A stretch of DNA of 40,365 bases from assembly GCF_003611735.1 (NCBI RefSeq), contig NZ_RAWG01000063.1, forward strand, positions 1-40,365, read 5' to 3'. The notes under the pieces were generated by a model. That model saw only the letters and a list, made by a program, of their open reading frames with translations, did not search any database and was not told the DNA's origin. Made by a program: the position numbers and the translations under genes. Below are positions 9,118 to 16,852 of the stretch, piece by piece. The first letter of the stretch is position 1. Every line of letters starts with the position of its first letter. Origin of the DNA: Corallococcus sicarius (GTDB lineage Bacteria; Myxococcota; Myxococcia; Myxococcales; Myxococcaceae).

Positions 9118-10220
9118 CAGCCCCTCAGGAGCTTCTTGCTCGCGGAGTAGAGGTCCTTCCACGGACCCGGCCGGCCCTTGGCCACCGTCTCCATGTACTC
9201 GCGCAGCGCCTTCACGTCGTCCTCCTGCTCCTTCACCACCGCGCCCACCAGCGAGGCCGCCAGCTCGTGCGGCGTCACCGTCCCCGAACCGAACTGCTGC
9301 GCGAGGATGGCGCTGTTGAACAGCACGCTGATGGCCTCCGCCGTGGACAGCACCGCCCCGGGCGTGCGCACCTTCGTCTTGCCGTCCTTCGTCACGCCCT
9401 TGCGCAGCTCCTGAAAGAGCGTCAGCAGCACGCGCGACAGCTCCTCCGGCGGCGGCACCCCCACCTGGTAGTCCGTGCGCAGCTCCGCCTCGCGCTTGGT
9501 GACGATTTGGATCTCCTGCTCCAGGTCCTCCACCACGGGCACGGTGACGAAGTTGAAGCGGCGCTTGAGCGCGGCGCTCATCTCGTTCACGCCCCGGTCG
9601 CGCGTGTTCGCGGTGGCGATGAGGTTGAAGCCCCGCTGCGCGCTCGTGATCTCTCCCAGCTCCGGCACCGACACCTGCTTCTCCGACAGGATGGAGATGA
9701 GCGAGTCCTGAATCTCCGGCGACGTGCGCGTCACCTCCTCGAAGCGGGCGAACTTGCCCGTGCGCATGGCGCGCAGGATGGGCGACGGCACCAACGCCTC
9801 CGGCGAGGGCCCCTGCGCCAGCAGCAGCGCGTAGTTCCACGAGTACTTGATGTGGTCCTCGCTGGTCCCCGCCGTGCCCTGCACGACGAGCCCGGACGTG
9901 CCACTCACGGCCGCGGAGAGGTGTTCGGACAGCCAGCTCTTCGCGGTGCCCGGCTCACCCACCAGCATCAGCGCCCGGTCCGACGCGAGCGTGGCGATGC
10001 ACACCTGCACGATGCCCCGGTCACCCACGTACTTGGGCGTGATGGTGACGCCGCCCACGGGCTTGGGGCTGCCCAGGATGTACATCTCCACCGCGCGCGG
10101 CGAGAGCGCCCAACCCGGTGGGCGGGGCTTGTCGTCATGCGCCGCGAGGGCGTCCAGCTCGTTCTTGTACTTCGCTTCGGCAGGCAGGCGGATGTCCGGC
10201 ATGGACTGCACGCTACCCAT
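9117..10220 (-). CDS. MoxR-family AAA+ ATPase (YehL-like; first gene of the cassette)
   Basis: 367 residues from the ATG at 10220; an alternative ATG at 10202 (MPDIRL) is equally plausible. Seen: Walker A GEPGTAKS at residues 88-95, a Walker B/sensor region around FARFEEVTRTSPEIQDSLISIL, sensor-1-like NLIATANTRDRGVNEMS and the arginine-finger stretch ALKRRFNFV. This is the AAA_5/MoxR pattern of a ring-forming ATPase. Known: MoxR ATPases act with VWA proteins to remodel or insert metal into partner enzymes, and some sets are proposed stress or conflict systems. Inferred: it powers the cassette at 2731-10220. A 49-bp gap separates it from the upstream methyltransferase gene on the same strand, so read-through from there is possible. 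Confidence 0.9.
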   Translation of the reverse strand: MGSVQSMPDIRLPAEAKYKNELDALAAHDDKPRPPGWALSPRAVEMYILGSPKPVGGVTITPKYVGDRGIVQVCIATLASDRALMLVGEPGTAKSWLSEHLSAAVSGTSGLVVQGTAGTSEDHIKYSWNYALLLAQGPSPEALVPSPILRAMRTGKFARFEEVTRTSPEIQDSLISILSEKQVSVPELGEITSAQRGFNLIATANTRDRGVNEMSAALKRRFNFVTVPVVEDLEQEIQIVTKREAELRTDYQVGVPPPEELSRVLLTLFQELRKGVTKDGKTKVRTPGAVLSTAEAISVLFNSAILAQQFGSGTVTPHELAASLVGAVVKEQEDDVKALREYMETVAKGRPGPWKDLYSASKKLLRG

Positions 10221-10269
10221 TCAGTCTGACATCCGGCAAACGCCCCGGCGGCCTCTCGCGTCGGTGTTT

Positions 10270-10794
10270 TCAGGGCACCGTTCCCACCACGGCGGCGCGC
10301 AGCGGCGAGCCTTTGAGCCGCCGGACCTTGAAGCCGTGGGCCTCCAGGTTCCGCGCCGCCGCCGAGCCGAAGCGCTCCGCATGGCCGGCGACAGGCGCCT
10401 CATGGAAGAGGAAGAGGGAGGCACCGGCCCGCAGCCGCTCGCGCAGCCGTGTCAGCTCGACGTGCGCGTCACCGGCGAACAGGCTGACGTTGATGGCGAA
10501 GGCGAGGTCGAACGGCTCAGGGCCCAGGTCCACGCTCGCGAGCGTCCCCGTGCGCAGCAGCACGTGTCCCGCGCGAACCGCGTCCGCGTTCCGCCGCGCC
10601 GCCTGGGCCATCATCTTCGCCGAGCGGTCGATGCCCAGGACCCATCCCGCGCCGAGCCGCGCTGCGACGAGTCCGAGCGCGAGCCCATGGCCACACCCCA
10701 CCTCCAGGACACGGTGGTCCGGCGTGAGGGGCATCAACCCCAGCGCCCAGGTGAAGCGGGAGGCCGTGCCGACCGTGCTCATGCGCGCCGTCAT
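10270..10794 (-). CDS. Small class I SAM-dependent methyltransferase
   Basis: 174 residues, shorter than typical ubiE-like enzymes. Seen: motif I VLEVGCGHGLALG, an acidic loop after strand 2 (GIDRSAKMM), and DLAFAINVSLF as motif IV. Known: the Methyltransf_11/25 type, usually acting on small molecules. The start at 10794 (MTARMSTVG) or the ATG at 10782 could be used. It lies 59 bp after the VOC gene and 49 bp before the MoxR operon, all on the minus strand, so one long transcript from the VOC promoter is possible but not proven. Confidence 0.75.
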   Translation of the reverse strand: MTARMSTVGTASRFTWALGLMPLTPDHRVLEVGCGHGLALGLVAARLGAGWVLGIDRSAKMMAQAARRNADAVRAGHVLLRTGTLASVDLGPEPFDLAFAINVSLFAGDAHVELTRLRERLRAGASLFLFHEAPVAGHAERFGSAAARNLEAHGFKVRRLKGSPLRAAVVGTVP

Positions 10795-10853
10795 CCTGGC
10801 CCAGGCCTCCGCCTCCGCGGAAGCCCGGGCCGGGTCCGACTGTCAGGCGGCGC

Positions 10854-11273
10854 TCACGCCTCAGGGCCGGTGCTTCCAGGCGCCGCGTCCGGCGCGTGCA
10901 TCCACTGCACCAGTTGGATGAGGACGCCGTTCGCGTCCGCGACCTGGAAGTAGCGCTCGCCCCACGGCTCCGTCTCGATGGGCGTCACCACCTTCACCCC
11001 CTCCGCCTGGATGCGCGCGTACTCCGCGTCGATGTCCTCCACGACGAAGGCCACGATGAGCCCCTCCGCCCGGCGGTGCTTCAGCGACTCCGGCTTGAGC
11101 GACTTCAGGCCCGTGCGCAGGTAGCAGACGTTGAAGCCCACGTCCGGCCGCGCGAGCGACACGAAGCCCTCCGCGGACATCGCCTCCTTGAAGCCGAAGT
11201 GGCGCGTCAGGAAGGAGGCGGACGCCTCCACATCATCGACGTTGAGGGACACGGCGGAAGCAGTGACGCGCAT
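10854..11273 (-). CDS. VOC superfamily (glyoxalase/bleomycin-resistance-like) protein
   Basis: 139 residues from the ATG at 11273 (MRVTASAVSLNVDDV), which has a GGAG a few bases upstream. A longer start at 11309 would place the leader against the operator. Seen: the paired beta-alpha-beta-beta-beta modules of VOC proteins, with VSLNVDDVEASASFL opening module 1 and VAFVVEDIDAEYARI opening module 2, and PWGERYFQVADANGVLIQLVQW at the end. Known: VOC proteins are small metal-dependent lyases, dioxygenases or drug-binding proteins. It is divergent from a TetR gene across a perfect palindrome. Inferred: its expression is controlled by that TetR and it answers an unknown small molecule. Confidence 0.82.
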   Translation of the reverse strand: MRVTASAVSLNVDDVEASASFLTRHFGFKEAMSAEGFVSLARPDVGFNVCYLRTGLKSLKPESLKHRRAEGLIVAFVVEDIDAEYARIQAEGVKVVTPIETEPWGERYFQVADANGVLIQLVQWMHAPDAAPGSTGPEA

Positions 11274-11310
11274 GGGTGGACTCCGGGTGGGTTGGAGGGA
11301 CTTCGCCATT

Positions 11311-11327
11311 TACGTACAGCGTACGTA
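11311..11327. promoter_or_regulatory. Palindromic operator between VOC and TetR genes
   Basis: TACGTACAGCGTACGTA: perfect 7-bp arms TACGTAC/GTACGTA around AGC, in the 93-bp gap between the divergent VOC (start 11273) and TetR (start 11367) genes. It is the only clear dyad there and has the size of a TetR dimer site. Inferred: the TetR at 11367 represses both genes from it. Confidence 0.6.
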
Positions 11328-11366
11328 GTTGCACGTCAAGGTCGCGGCGTTGGAAGAATCCGCCGC

Positions 11367-12164
11367 ATGGCATCGCATCGCAGCAGCGGGGGTGACCCGA
11401 CACGGACGCTGGAGCTGTTGTGGCGCGAGGCCACGCCCGCGAAGGGCCAGCGCGGCCCGAAGCAGACCCTCACCGTGGACGCCGTGGTGGCCGCGGCGGT
11501 GGAGCTGGCGGACGCGGAAGGGCTGGACGCGGTGACGATGCGAGCGCTGGCGGGCAAGCTCGGCATCGCGCCCATGGGGCTCTACACCTATGTCCCCGGG
11601 CGGGCGGAGCTGCTCGACCTGATGCTCGACGCGCTCTATGCGGGGATGGCCCGGCGCAAGCCGAAGGCACGGGACTGGCGCTCCCGGCTGGAGGCCGTGG
11701 CGCACGACAACCGCGACCTCTTCACCGCGCATGCGTGGCTCGCGGACGTGTCCACCACGCGCCCGCCCCTGGGGCCCGGGCAGCTGTCCAAGTACGAGTA
11801 CGAGCTGTGCGCCTTCGAGGACTCGGGCCTGGGAGACGTGGAGCAGGACGCCGCGCTCACGTTCGTGCTGGGCTTCGTCGAGTCCTGCGCCCGGGCCGCG
11901 TCGGACCAGCGCGCCACGCAGCTGGAATCCAAGATGAGTGAGGAGGCGTGGTGGCAGGCCCATGCGCCGCTGCTGTCACGCATGTCGGATCCGGAGCGCT
12001 ACCCCACGGCGGCCCGGGTGGGCACCGCGGCGGGCGTCGCGCACGGCGCGGCCTACAATCCCGAGTACGCCTTCCGCTTCGGGCTCGAACGCGTCCTGGA
12101 CGGGCTGGCCGCGCTCGTTGAAAAGCCCCCGCCGCGCAAGCGCCGTCCACGCACCGCCCCCTGA
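11367..12164 (+). CDS. TetR family transcriptional regulator with TetR_C-type ligand domain
   Basis: 265 residues from the ATG at 11367; the frame is open upstream, but that part is antisense to the VOC gene. Seen: an N-terminal helix-turn-helix at about residues 35-80 (VDAVVAAAVELADAEG, then MRALAGKLGIAPMGLYTYV), then a helical ligand-binding part that includes the TetR_C-like stretch LGFVESCARAA. A basic Lys/Arg/Pro tail ends the protein. Known: TetR_C proteins often control exporters or detoxifying enzymes beside them. Here the neighbour is a VOC protein, divergently transcribed from a shared palindrome, so a local ligand-responsive repressor is inferred. Confidence 0.88.
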   Translation: MASHRSSGGDPTRTLELLWREATPAKGQRGPKQTLTVDAVVAAAVELADAEGLDAVTMRALAGKLGIAPMGLYTYVPGRAELLDLMLDALYAGMARRKPKARDWRSRLEAVAHDNRDLFTAHAWLADVSTTRPPLGPGQLSKYEYELCAFEDSGLGDVEQDAALTFVLGFVESCARAASDQRATQLESKMSEEAWWQAHAPLLSRMSDPERYPTAARVGTAAGVAHGAAYNPEYAFRFGLERVLDGLAALVEKPPPRKRRPRTAP

Positions 12165-12180
12165 GCCTCACACGCGCCAC

Positions 12181-12285
12181 GAGCGGTGCCCGCACTCGCG
12201 CGGCGTCTACGACGACGGGGACGACCGCATCGTCTACCTCTGCGACCTGGTCCGCGCGGGCCTGGGGTCGTACGGGCCCGAGTAG
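12181..12285 (+). pseudogene. Possible 3' gene remnant (Cys-containing, 35 codons)
   Basis: Right after the TetR gene, frame 1 reads ERCPHSRGVYDDGDDRIV then YLCDLVRAGLGSYGPE and a stop. Codon choice is typical of the genome (nearly all G/C at third positions) and the residue pattern looks protein-like. No start codon lies in frame after the TetR stop, and further upstream this frame is a shadow of TetR. It may be the tail of a lost gene or a very short gene with an unusual start. No family recognised. Confidence 0.3.
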
Positions 12286-12471
12286 CATCCCGCTTCGCAG
12301 TGCCCTGGGGAGGGGCCGTTCCGCAAGGGATGGACCTCTCAGGTTTTTGATCATCCCCCCGGTTTTCCGAGCACGCGGCGTCGCCCTGGCGGGCAGTCCT
12401 CCCTGTGACGGAGCGCTGGCATCGCTGTTGCTGTAGCGACCGGGACACCTCATCTCCTCGGGAGTCGTCCC
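12286..12471. other. Intergenic region before the ferritin-like lipoprotein
   Basis: 186 bp with an A/T-richer patch at about 12339-12366 (around GGTTTTTGATCAT), the likely site of promoter melting for the gene at 12472. No repeat or hairpin that I could pair well. GGGAG precedes the ATG at 12472. Confidence 0.35.
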
Positions 12472-13812
12472 ATGCAAGTCCTCCGGCTGCGTCACCTCTT
12501 CTCACGCGCCCTGCGCGCCTCGCTCGCCACGCCCCTCGTCCTCGTAGGCTGCGGTCATGGCAGCGGCACGGACCTGGAGGGCTACTCGGCGATCGCGTGC
12601 GACAACGGCTCCCCGGCCCTCAGCGACCTGACGATTTCCCCGGCGCCGGACTTCATCCAGCTTCGCTCCCGAAGCGTCTACTGGGACGCCGACCCCCTCG
12701 CCGAGGCCTCGACCTCGCGGGCCATCTCCTCCTTCGGAGAGGCCTGCGCGACGGCCACCGACGTCACGGCCTGTCAGACAGCGGTGGCGGAGGCCCTGCC
12801 CACCGAGGGCTTCAACAAGTACTGCTTGCCCGAGTGCTTCGACAACCACCTCGTCACCACGCGCGGTGACGAGGTGAAGACGTACGCCACGCTGGAGTCG
12901 CTCCAGGGGCTGCTGGGCACCATCGACACCGAACAGGAGGCCGTGCTCAAGGCCTTCGCTTCGGGCTACTCGCTGCTCTGCGGCGACCTGAAGCAGGGCG
13001 CGGTGAAGCAGAACTCCGATGGCACGTTCAACGTCGTCGCCACCCAGGGCCACGCGTGCGGCAAGGGCAACGACCTGACGCAGCACGTGGTGCGGGTGTC
13101 CGCTTCCGGCGAGGTGGGCGAGTTGGAGCACCACGTGTTGGAGAAGGGCAGCGACAGCTGCGTCGTCGGCCGTCGGCCCGTGGGCCTCCAGGTCGCGGGC
13201 GCGTGCGAGGGCACGGACGCGCTGGGCCGCTACTTCGCGGACGTCGCGCACCTGGAGGCGGCGTCCGTCCATGCCTTCCTGCGCCTGCGTGAAGAGCTGG
13301 CGCTGCACGGCGCCGACGCGGGCCTCCAGGACGCGGCGCAGCGCAGCGCCATCGACGAGGTGCTGCACACCGACGTGACGGGTCGGCTCGCGCGCCGCTT
13401 CGGTGCCACGCCCCAGCGTCCCGTGGTCGCCGCGCGTCCGCTGCGCCCGCTCTCCGAGGTGGCGATGGACAACGCGGTGGAGGGCTGCGTGCGGGAGACG
13501 TATGGCGCGCTGGTGGCCCACTACCAGGCCCTGCACGCGCAGGACGCGGAGGTGCGCGAGGCCATGGTCCGCATCGCCGAGGACGAGACGCGGCACGCGG
13601 GCCTGTCGTGGGACATCGACCAGTGGGCCCGGTCGCGCCTCTCCGCCCCGGAGCGGGAGGTGCTGCGCGAGGCCCAGCGGCAGGCGGTGGCGCTGCTGCG
13701 CGCGGAGGTCGCGGTGCCGCTCGACACGGGCCTGGTGACGGAGGCGGGACTGCCTACGCCCGAGGTCGCCCTGTCCCTCCTGGACACGCTGGAGCAGGAG
13801 CTGTGGGCGTAA
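12472..13812 (+). CDS. Lipoprotein with C-terminal ferritin-like (di-iron four-helix) domain
   Basis: 446 residues. Residues 1-23 are a lipoprotein signal ending in a lipobox (LVLVGC), so the protein is probably anchored in a membrane. Residues about 30-240 form a Cys-containing region (ATDVTACQ, CLPECFDNH, HACGKGND, DSCVVG) with no family I recognise. From about 250 a ferritin/rubrerythrin-like bundle begins: EAASVHAFLRLREEL, DEVLHTDV (ExxH), EGCVRETYGAL and EDETRHAGL (ExxRH). That gives the four Glu and two His expected of a di-iron site. Inferred: an envelope oxidase or iron/oxidant-handling protein. Ferritin-like domains on lipoproteins are unusual compared with cytoplasmic ferritins. Confidence 0.82.
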   Translation: MQVLRLRHLFSRALRASLATPLVLVGCGHGSGTDLEGYSAIACDNGSPALSDLTISPAPDFIQLRSRSVYWDADPLAEASTSRAISSFGEACATATDVTACQTAVAEALPTEGFNKYCLPECFDNHLVTTRGDEVKTYATLESLQGLLGTIDTEQEAVLKAFASGYSLLCGDLKQGAVKQNSDGTFNVVATQGHACGKGNDLTQHVVRVSASGEVGELEHHVLEKGSDSCVVGRRPVGLQVAGACEGTDALGRYFADVAHLEAASVHAFLRLREELALHGADAGLQDAAQRSAIDEVLHTDVTGRLARRFGATPQRPVVAARPLRPLSEVAMDNAVEGCVRETYGALVAHYQALHAQDAEVREAMVRIAEDETRHAGLSWDIDQWARSRLSAPEREVLREAQRQAVALLRAEVAVPLDTGLVTEAGLPTPEVALSLLDTLEQELWA

Positions 13813-13837
13813 GCGAGTGTTCTCCGCTCAAGCGTGC

Positions 13838-13855
13838 AACCGGGCTTTCCCGGTT
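13838..13855 (+). terminator. Hairpin after the ferritin-like lipoprotein gene
   Basis: AACCGGG (13838-13844) pairs perfectly with CCCGGTT (13849-13855) around a CTTT loop, 26 nt after the stop codon. Only a short T-run follows, so it is an imperfect intrinsic terminator. Confidence 0.5.
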
Positions 13856-13897
13856 TCCGCCTTGTGAGCCCACACGGGCGTTTGCGACAATCACGCG

Positions 13898-15160
13898 GTG
13901 AACGCCCGCGCCCGACTCCTCTCCGCCGTCCTGCAGGCCTCCTTCGTCGGGGCCTGCGCCTCCTCGTCACCGTCACCGTCCACGGACGCGCCGCAGACGG
14001 AAGCAGGCTCCCCGGCGCGGCTGTGGCAGCGCAGCGCCGCGACGGGCGACCTCGCGCGCTTCAGCCGCGACGGCACCCGCGTCGCCCCGGATGGCGCGCT
14101 GGAGCTGGACACCACCGCGAAGGAGGGCACCGACCCCTTCCCCGCGGGCGGCTGGCTGGACGGCGGCACCTTCTACAACGGCGGCACGTTCCGCTTCGGC
14201 ACCGCCACCTCGGAGGTCCAGTCCGTCCCCGGCGGCTTCGACAGCGTGGTGCCGTCCTTCGACGCGCAGACACCTCCGGGCACCTGGGTGAAGCTCACCG
14301 TCGCCGCGCGCATCGAGGGCACCTGGACGAAGGACTACGAGCTGGGCGTCTGGGCCTTCGACGCGGCCACCGTCGCGCGCCACAGCGTGGACGGCCAGGG
14401 TGACGCGGACGGCAACGTGTTCACCGACACGCTCAACCTGAAGCGCCGCGCGGACGCCCTGCGCATCACCGCGTTCCTCTTCTCCGAGCGCCCCGACGCC
14501 AGCCCCCGCGTCCGCGGGCTCGCCGCCGCCGTCACCGACACGCGCATGAAGCCCGCCGCGGACGCCGCCGCGGACCGCGCCGCGTGGGGCACCGTGCTGG
14601 ACGTGCCGGGCTACTCGCAGATGATCTACCCCGACGGTGGCGAGGTCTGGTGCTCCCCCACGTCCACCACCATGCTGCTCGGCTACTGGAGCCGGAAGCT
14701 GGGCGTCGCGGAGCTGGAGCACCCCGTGCCCACCGCCGCCGCCCATACCTATGACTGGGTCTACAAGGGCACCGGCAACTGGGCCTTCAACACCGCCTAT
14801 GCCGCCAGCATGGCCAACGGCGCCCTGCACGGGCTCGTCGCCCGCTTCGACTCCTTCGCCCCCGTGGAGCGCCTCATCGCCGCCGGCATCCCCGTGAGCA
14901 TCAGCATCGCGTACGAACCCGGGGAGCTCGCCGGAGGCGCCTCCCGCCGCACCGACGGCCACCTCATCGTCGTGAAGGGCTTCACCGCCGAGGGTGACGT
15001 CGTGGTCAACGACCCTGCTTTCGACTCCAACGAAACCACCAGTGCCACCTACCGGCGCGCCGAGCTGTGGCGTGCCTGGCAGCACTCCCGGGGCGCCGCC
15101 TACGTGCTCTGGCCCGCGGGCACCGCCCTGCCCGCCCCGGGGCTGGAACCGCTGCCGTAG
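13898..15160 (+). CDS. C39-like papain-fold peptidase lipoprotein
   Basis: 420 residues from a GTG start (MNARARLLSAVLQASF). The leader ends in GACASSSPS, a likely lipobox Cys, followed by a Ser/Pro/Thr linker. Residues about 40-215 look like a beta-sandwich or carbohydrate-binding-type domain. From about 230 the peptidase part has Cys252 in GEVWCSPTSTTMLLGYW, His355 in DGHLIVVKGF and an Asp in VVNDPAF (about 372), which are the triad residues of the C39_2 group. Known: members of this group are secreted or bind at the surface; many have no defined substrate. There is no ABC transporter nearby, so it is not a bacteriocin-leader peptidase of the transporter-fused type. Confidence 0.83.
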   Translation: MNARARLLSAVLQASFVGACASSSPSPSTDAPQTEAGSPARLWQRSAATGDLARFSRDGTRVAPDGALELDTTAKEGTDPFPAGGWLDGGTFYNGGTFRFGTATSEVQSVPGGFDSVVPSFDAQTPPGTWVKLTVAARIEGTWTKDYELGVWAFDAATVARHSVDGQGDADGNVFTDTLNLKRRADALRITAFLFSERPDASPRVRGLAAAVTDTRMKPAADAAADRAAWGTVLDVPGYSQMIYPDGGEVWCSPTSTTMLLGYWSRKLGVAELEHPVPTAAAHTYDWVYKGTGNWAFNTAYAASMANGALHGLVARFDSFAPVERLIAAGIPVSISIAYEPGELAGGASRRTDGHLIVVKGFTAEGDVVVNDPAFDSNETTSATYRRAELWRAWQHSRGAAYVLWPAGTALPAPGLEPLP

Positions 15161-15186
15161 ACCCCGTCAGAAGGCCGACACGCGGA

Positions 15187-15227
15187 CGACGCATCGCGGC
15201 GCCCAGTGTCCACTGGCCGGGGCGTCG
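15187..15227 (+). terminator. Nested inverted repeat after the C39 peptidase gene
   Basis: Outer arms CGACGC (15187-15192) and GCGTCG (15222-15227) enclose a tight hairpin CCAGTG-TC-CACTGG (15203-15216). It begins 27 nt after the stop at 15160. No T-tract follows, so its terminator role is tentative. Confidence 0.35.
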
Positions 15228-15400
15228 TGCCCCCCGTCCCTTGACGTGGGGGCATTCGTGACGGTGTCAGACCGCCCGCTAAGCTTCAGTCCATGGAAAT
15301 TAGGCTTGATTTCGAGTCGCGGAATGTAAATACCTGCGCCCGAGATTTTGCGGTCCCCGCTCTCCGGCATCCGGAGGGGGACCTGCCTGGAGGCACGGAC
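15228..15400 (+). promoter_or_regulatory. Leader/promoter region of glutamine synthetase
   Basis: The stretch 15280-15350 is clearly richer in A/T than its surroundings. TTGATT at 15306-15311 and TAAATA at 15327-15332 could be a poor -35/-10 pair with a short 15-nt spacer. I did not find a sigma-54 type GG-N10-GC element in good form. The frame of the next gene is open through here from an ATG at 15293, but those residues do not resemble the enzyme. Confidence 0.3.
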
Positions 15401-16840
15401 ATGGAGCAGAAGCCGCTGCGGGACTTCCTTGAGATTCCCTACGACGAGCTGGAGGAGCTCAACCTCCGGGTGAAGGAACAGCGCATCCAGCGCGTGTCGC
15501 CGGAGAAGATGCGCGAGGAGCGCATCAAGTACCTGACCGACGAGAAGCGCATCAAGGCCATCACCGTGTGCTTCACCGACCTGGAAGGTCGGCTGCACAT
15601 GCTGGACTACGACAAGAAGTTCCTCCTCAAGAGCGCCGACAACCTCACCTTCGACGGCTCCTCCATCCGCGGCTTCTCCGCGCAGGCGGAGAGCGACCTG
15701 CGCCTGAACATCGACTGGGGCGCGTTCTACTGGCTGCCCTCCGACATCTTCGGGCCCGGCAAGGTGCTGGCGTTCAGCGAAGTGCTGGAGCGTGACGGCA
15801 CGCCGTACCACTCGGACATGCGTGGCCAGCTCAAGCGCGCCACGGACGCCCTGTTCCAGAAGGACGGCACGGTGCTCCACGCGGCGCCGGAGATTGAAGG
15901 CTTCCTCTTCAAGAACCGTGACGCCGAGCGCCACTACCACGAGGAAGGCAAGTTCGAGTTCATCTCCATCGGCGGCTACTACCACGCGCTGCCGGGCGAC
16001 GCGCTGCGCACCTTCATCGACAAGGCCGCCGAAGCCCAGCGCGCCATGGGCTTCCAGAACGAGAAGGACCACCCGGAGGTCGCGCCCAGCCAGTTCGAGA
16101 TGAACTTCTCGTACAGCGAGGCCATCATCGCCGCGGATCAGATCCAGCTCTACAAGCTGCTGTGCCGTCAGGTGGCCGCGCAGCTGGGCCTCACCGCCAG
16201 CTTCCTGCCCAAGCCCGTCACGGGCGTGAATGGCAACGGCATGCACATCAACATGTCGCTGTCCAAGGGCGGCAAGAACCTGTTCCACGACAAGAACGGG
16301 CAGGATGGCCTGTCTCCCATGGGTTGGGAGTTCATCGACCGCATCCTCACCAACGCCAACGACATCTGCCTCGTCCTCAACTCCAGCGTGAATTCGTACC
16401 GCCGGTTGGATCCGCACTACGAGGCGCCCAACCAGATCAAGGCCTCCGCGAACAACCGCGGCGCCATGGTGCGCATCCCGTTCGGCAACGAGCGCAGCGC
16501 GCGCGTCGAGTGCCGTTCGGTGGCGCCGGACGCCAACCCGTACATGGTGCTCTACACGCTGATGCGGACGGGCCTGGAAGGGCCGCAGCCGCAGGAGGAC
16601 GCGGAGACCAAGCGCAGCCGCACGCGCTTCCTGCCGGACAACATCTACGACGCGATCCGCTTCTTCAAGGGCAGCCAGTTCATCGCCCAGACGCTGGGTG
16701 AGCAGGTGCAGGGCAAGTACGCGGAGCTGAAGGTGAACTCCGCGGACCGTTGCCCCAAGCAGCTGGGCACCCGCGTGAAGGAAGCGGAGATCCAGTTCCA
16801 TCACGAGGTGACCAACCAGTACCTCTGGAACCTCTTCTAG
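15401..16840 (+). CDS. glnA: Type I glutamine synthetase
   Basis: 479 residues from the ATG at 15401 (MEQKPLRDFLEIPYDEL), with GGAGG lying 9-14 nt upstream. Seen: DGSSIRGF of the N-terminal beta-grasp, the metal-ligand region APEIEGFLF, VNGNGMHINMSLSKGG, the substrate and ATP segment NSYRRLDPHYEAP, NNRGAMVRIP, and a C-terminal VECRSVAPDANPYM. These are the landmarks of bacterial GSI, which makes glutamine from glutamate, ammonia and ATP. The N-terminus is about 35 residues longer than the shortest GSI forms. NIYDAIRFF near the C-terminal part may align with the adenylylated-Tyr loop, but the following residues differ from enteric GlnA, so control by adenylylation is uncertain. It is monocistronic, facing the DUF1206 gene. 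Confidence 0.93.
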   Translation: MEQKPLRDFLEIPYDELEELNLRVKEQRIQRVSPEKMREERIKYLTDEKRIKAITVCFTDLEGRLHMLDYDKKFLLKSADNLTFDGSSIRGFSAQAESDLRLNIDWGAFYWLPSDIFGPGKVLAFSEVLERDGTPYHSDMRGQLKRATDALFQKDGTVLHAAPEIEGFLFKNRDAERHYHEEGKFEFISIGGYYHALPGDALRTFIDKAAEAQRAMGFQNEKDHPEVAPSQFEMNFSYSEAIIAADQIQLYKLLCRQVAAQLGLTASFLPKPVTGVNGNGMHINMSLSKGGKNLFHDKNGQDGLSPMGWEFIDRILTNANDICLVLNSSVNSYRRLDPHYEAPNQIKASANNRGAMVRIPFGNERSARVECRSVAPDANPYMVLYTLMRTGLEGPQPQEDAETKRSRTRFLPDNIYDAIRFFKGSQFIAQTLGEQVQGKYAELKVNSADRCPKQLGTRVKEAEIQFHHEVTNQYLWNLF

Positions 16841-16852
16841 AGGCTCCTGCCG

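Noticed and set aside
7249-9150. A 633-codon open frame on the plus strand opposite the DUF5682 gene
   Set aside because: It is rich in Arg, His and Gln with no domain pattern and is the antisense shadow expected at this GC; the minus-strand gene has motifs and coupled starts.
13898-15160. Bacteriocin-leader peptidase role for the C39-like protein
   Set aside because: No ABC transporter domain or neighbour and no double-glycine precursor gene nearby; it has a lipoprotein leader instead.
15228-15400. Sigma-54 promoter for glutamine synthetase
   Set aside because: No GG-N10-GC element with good flanks was found in the leader.
15167-16804. A long minus-strand open frame opposite glutamine synthetase
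   Set aside because: Antisense to a highly conserved enzyme; no recognisable motif.
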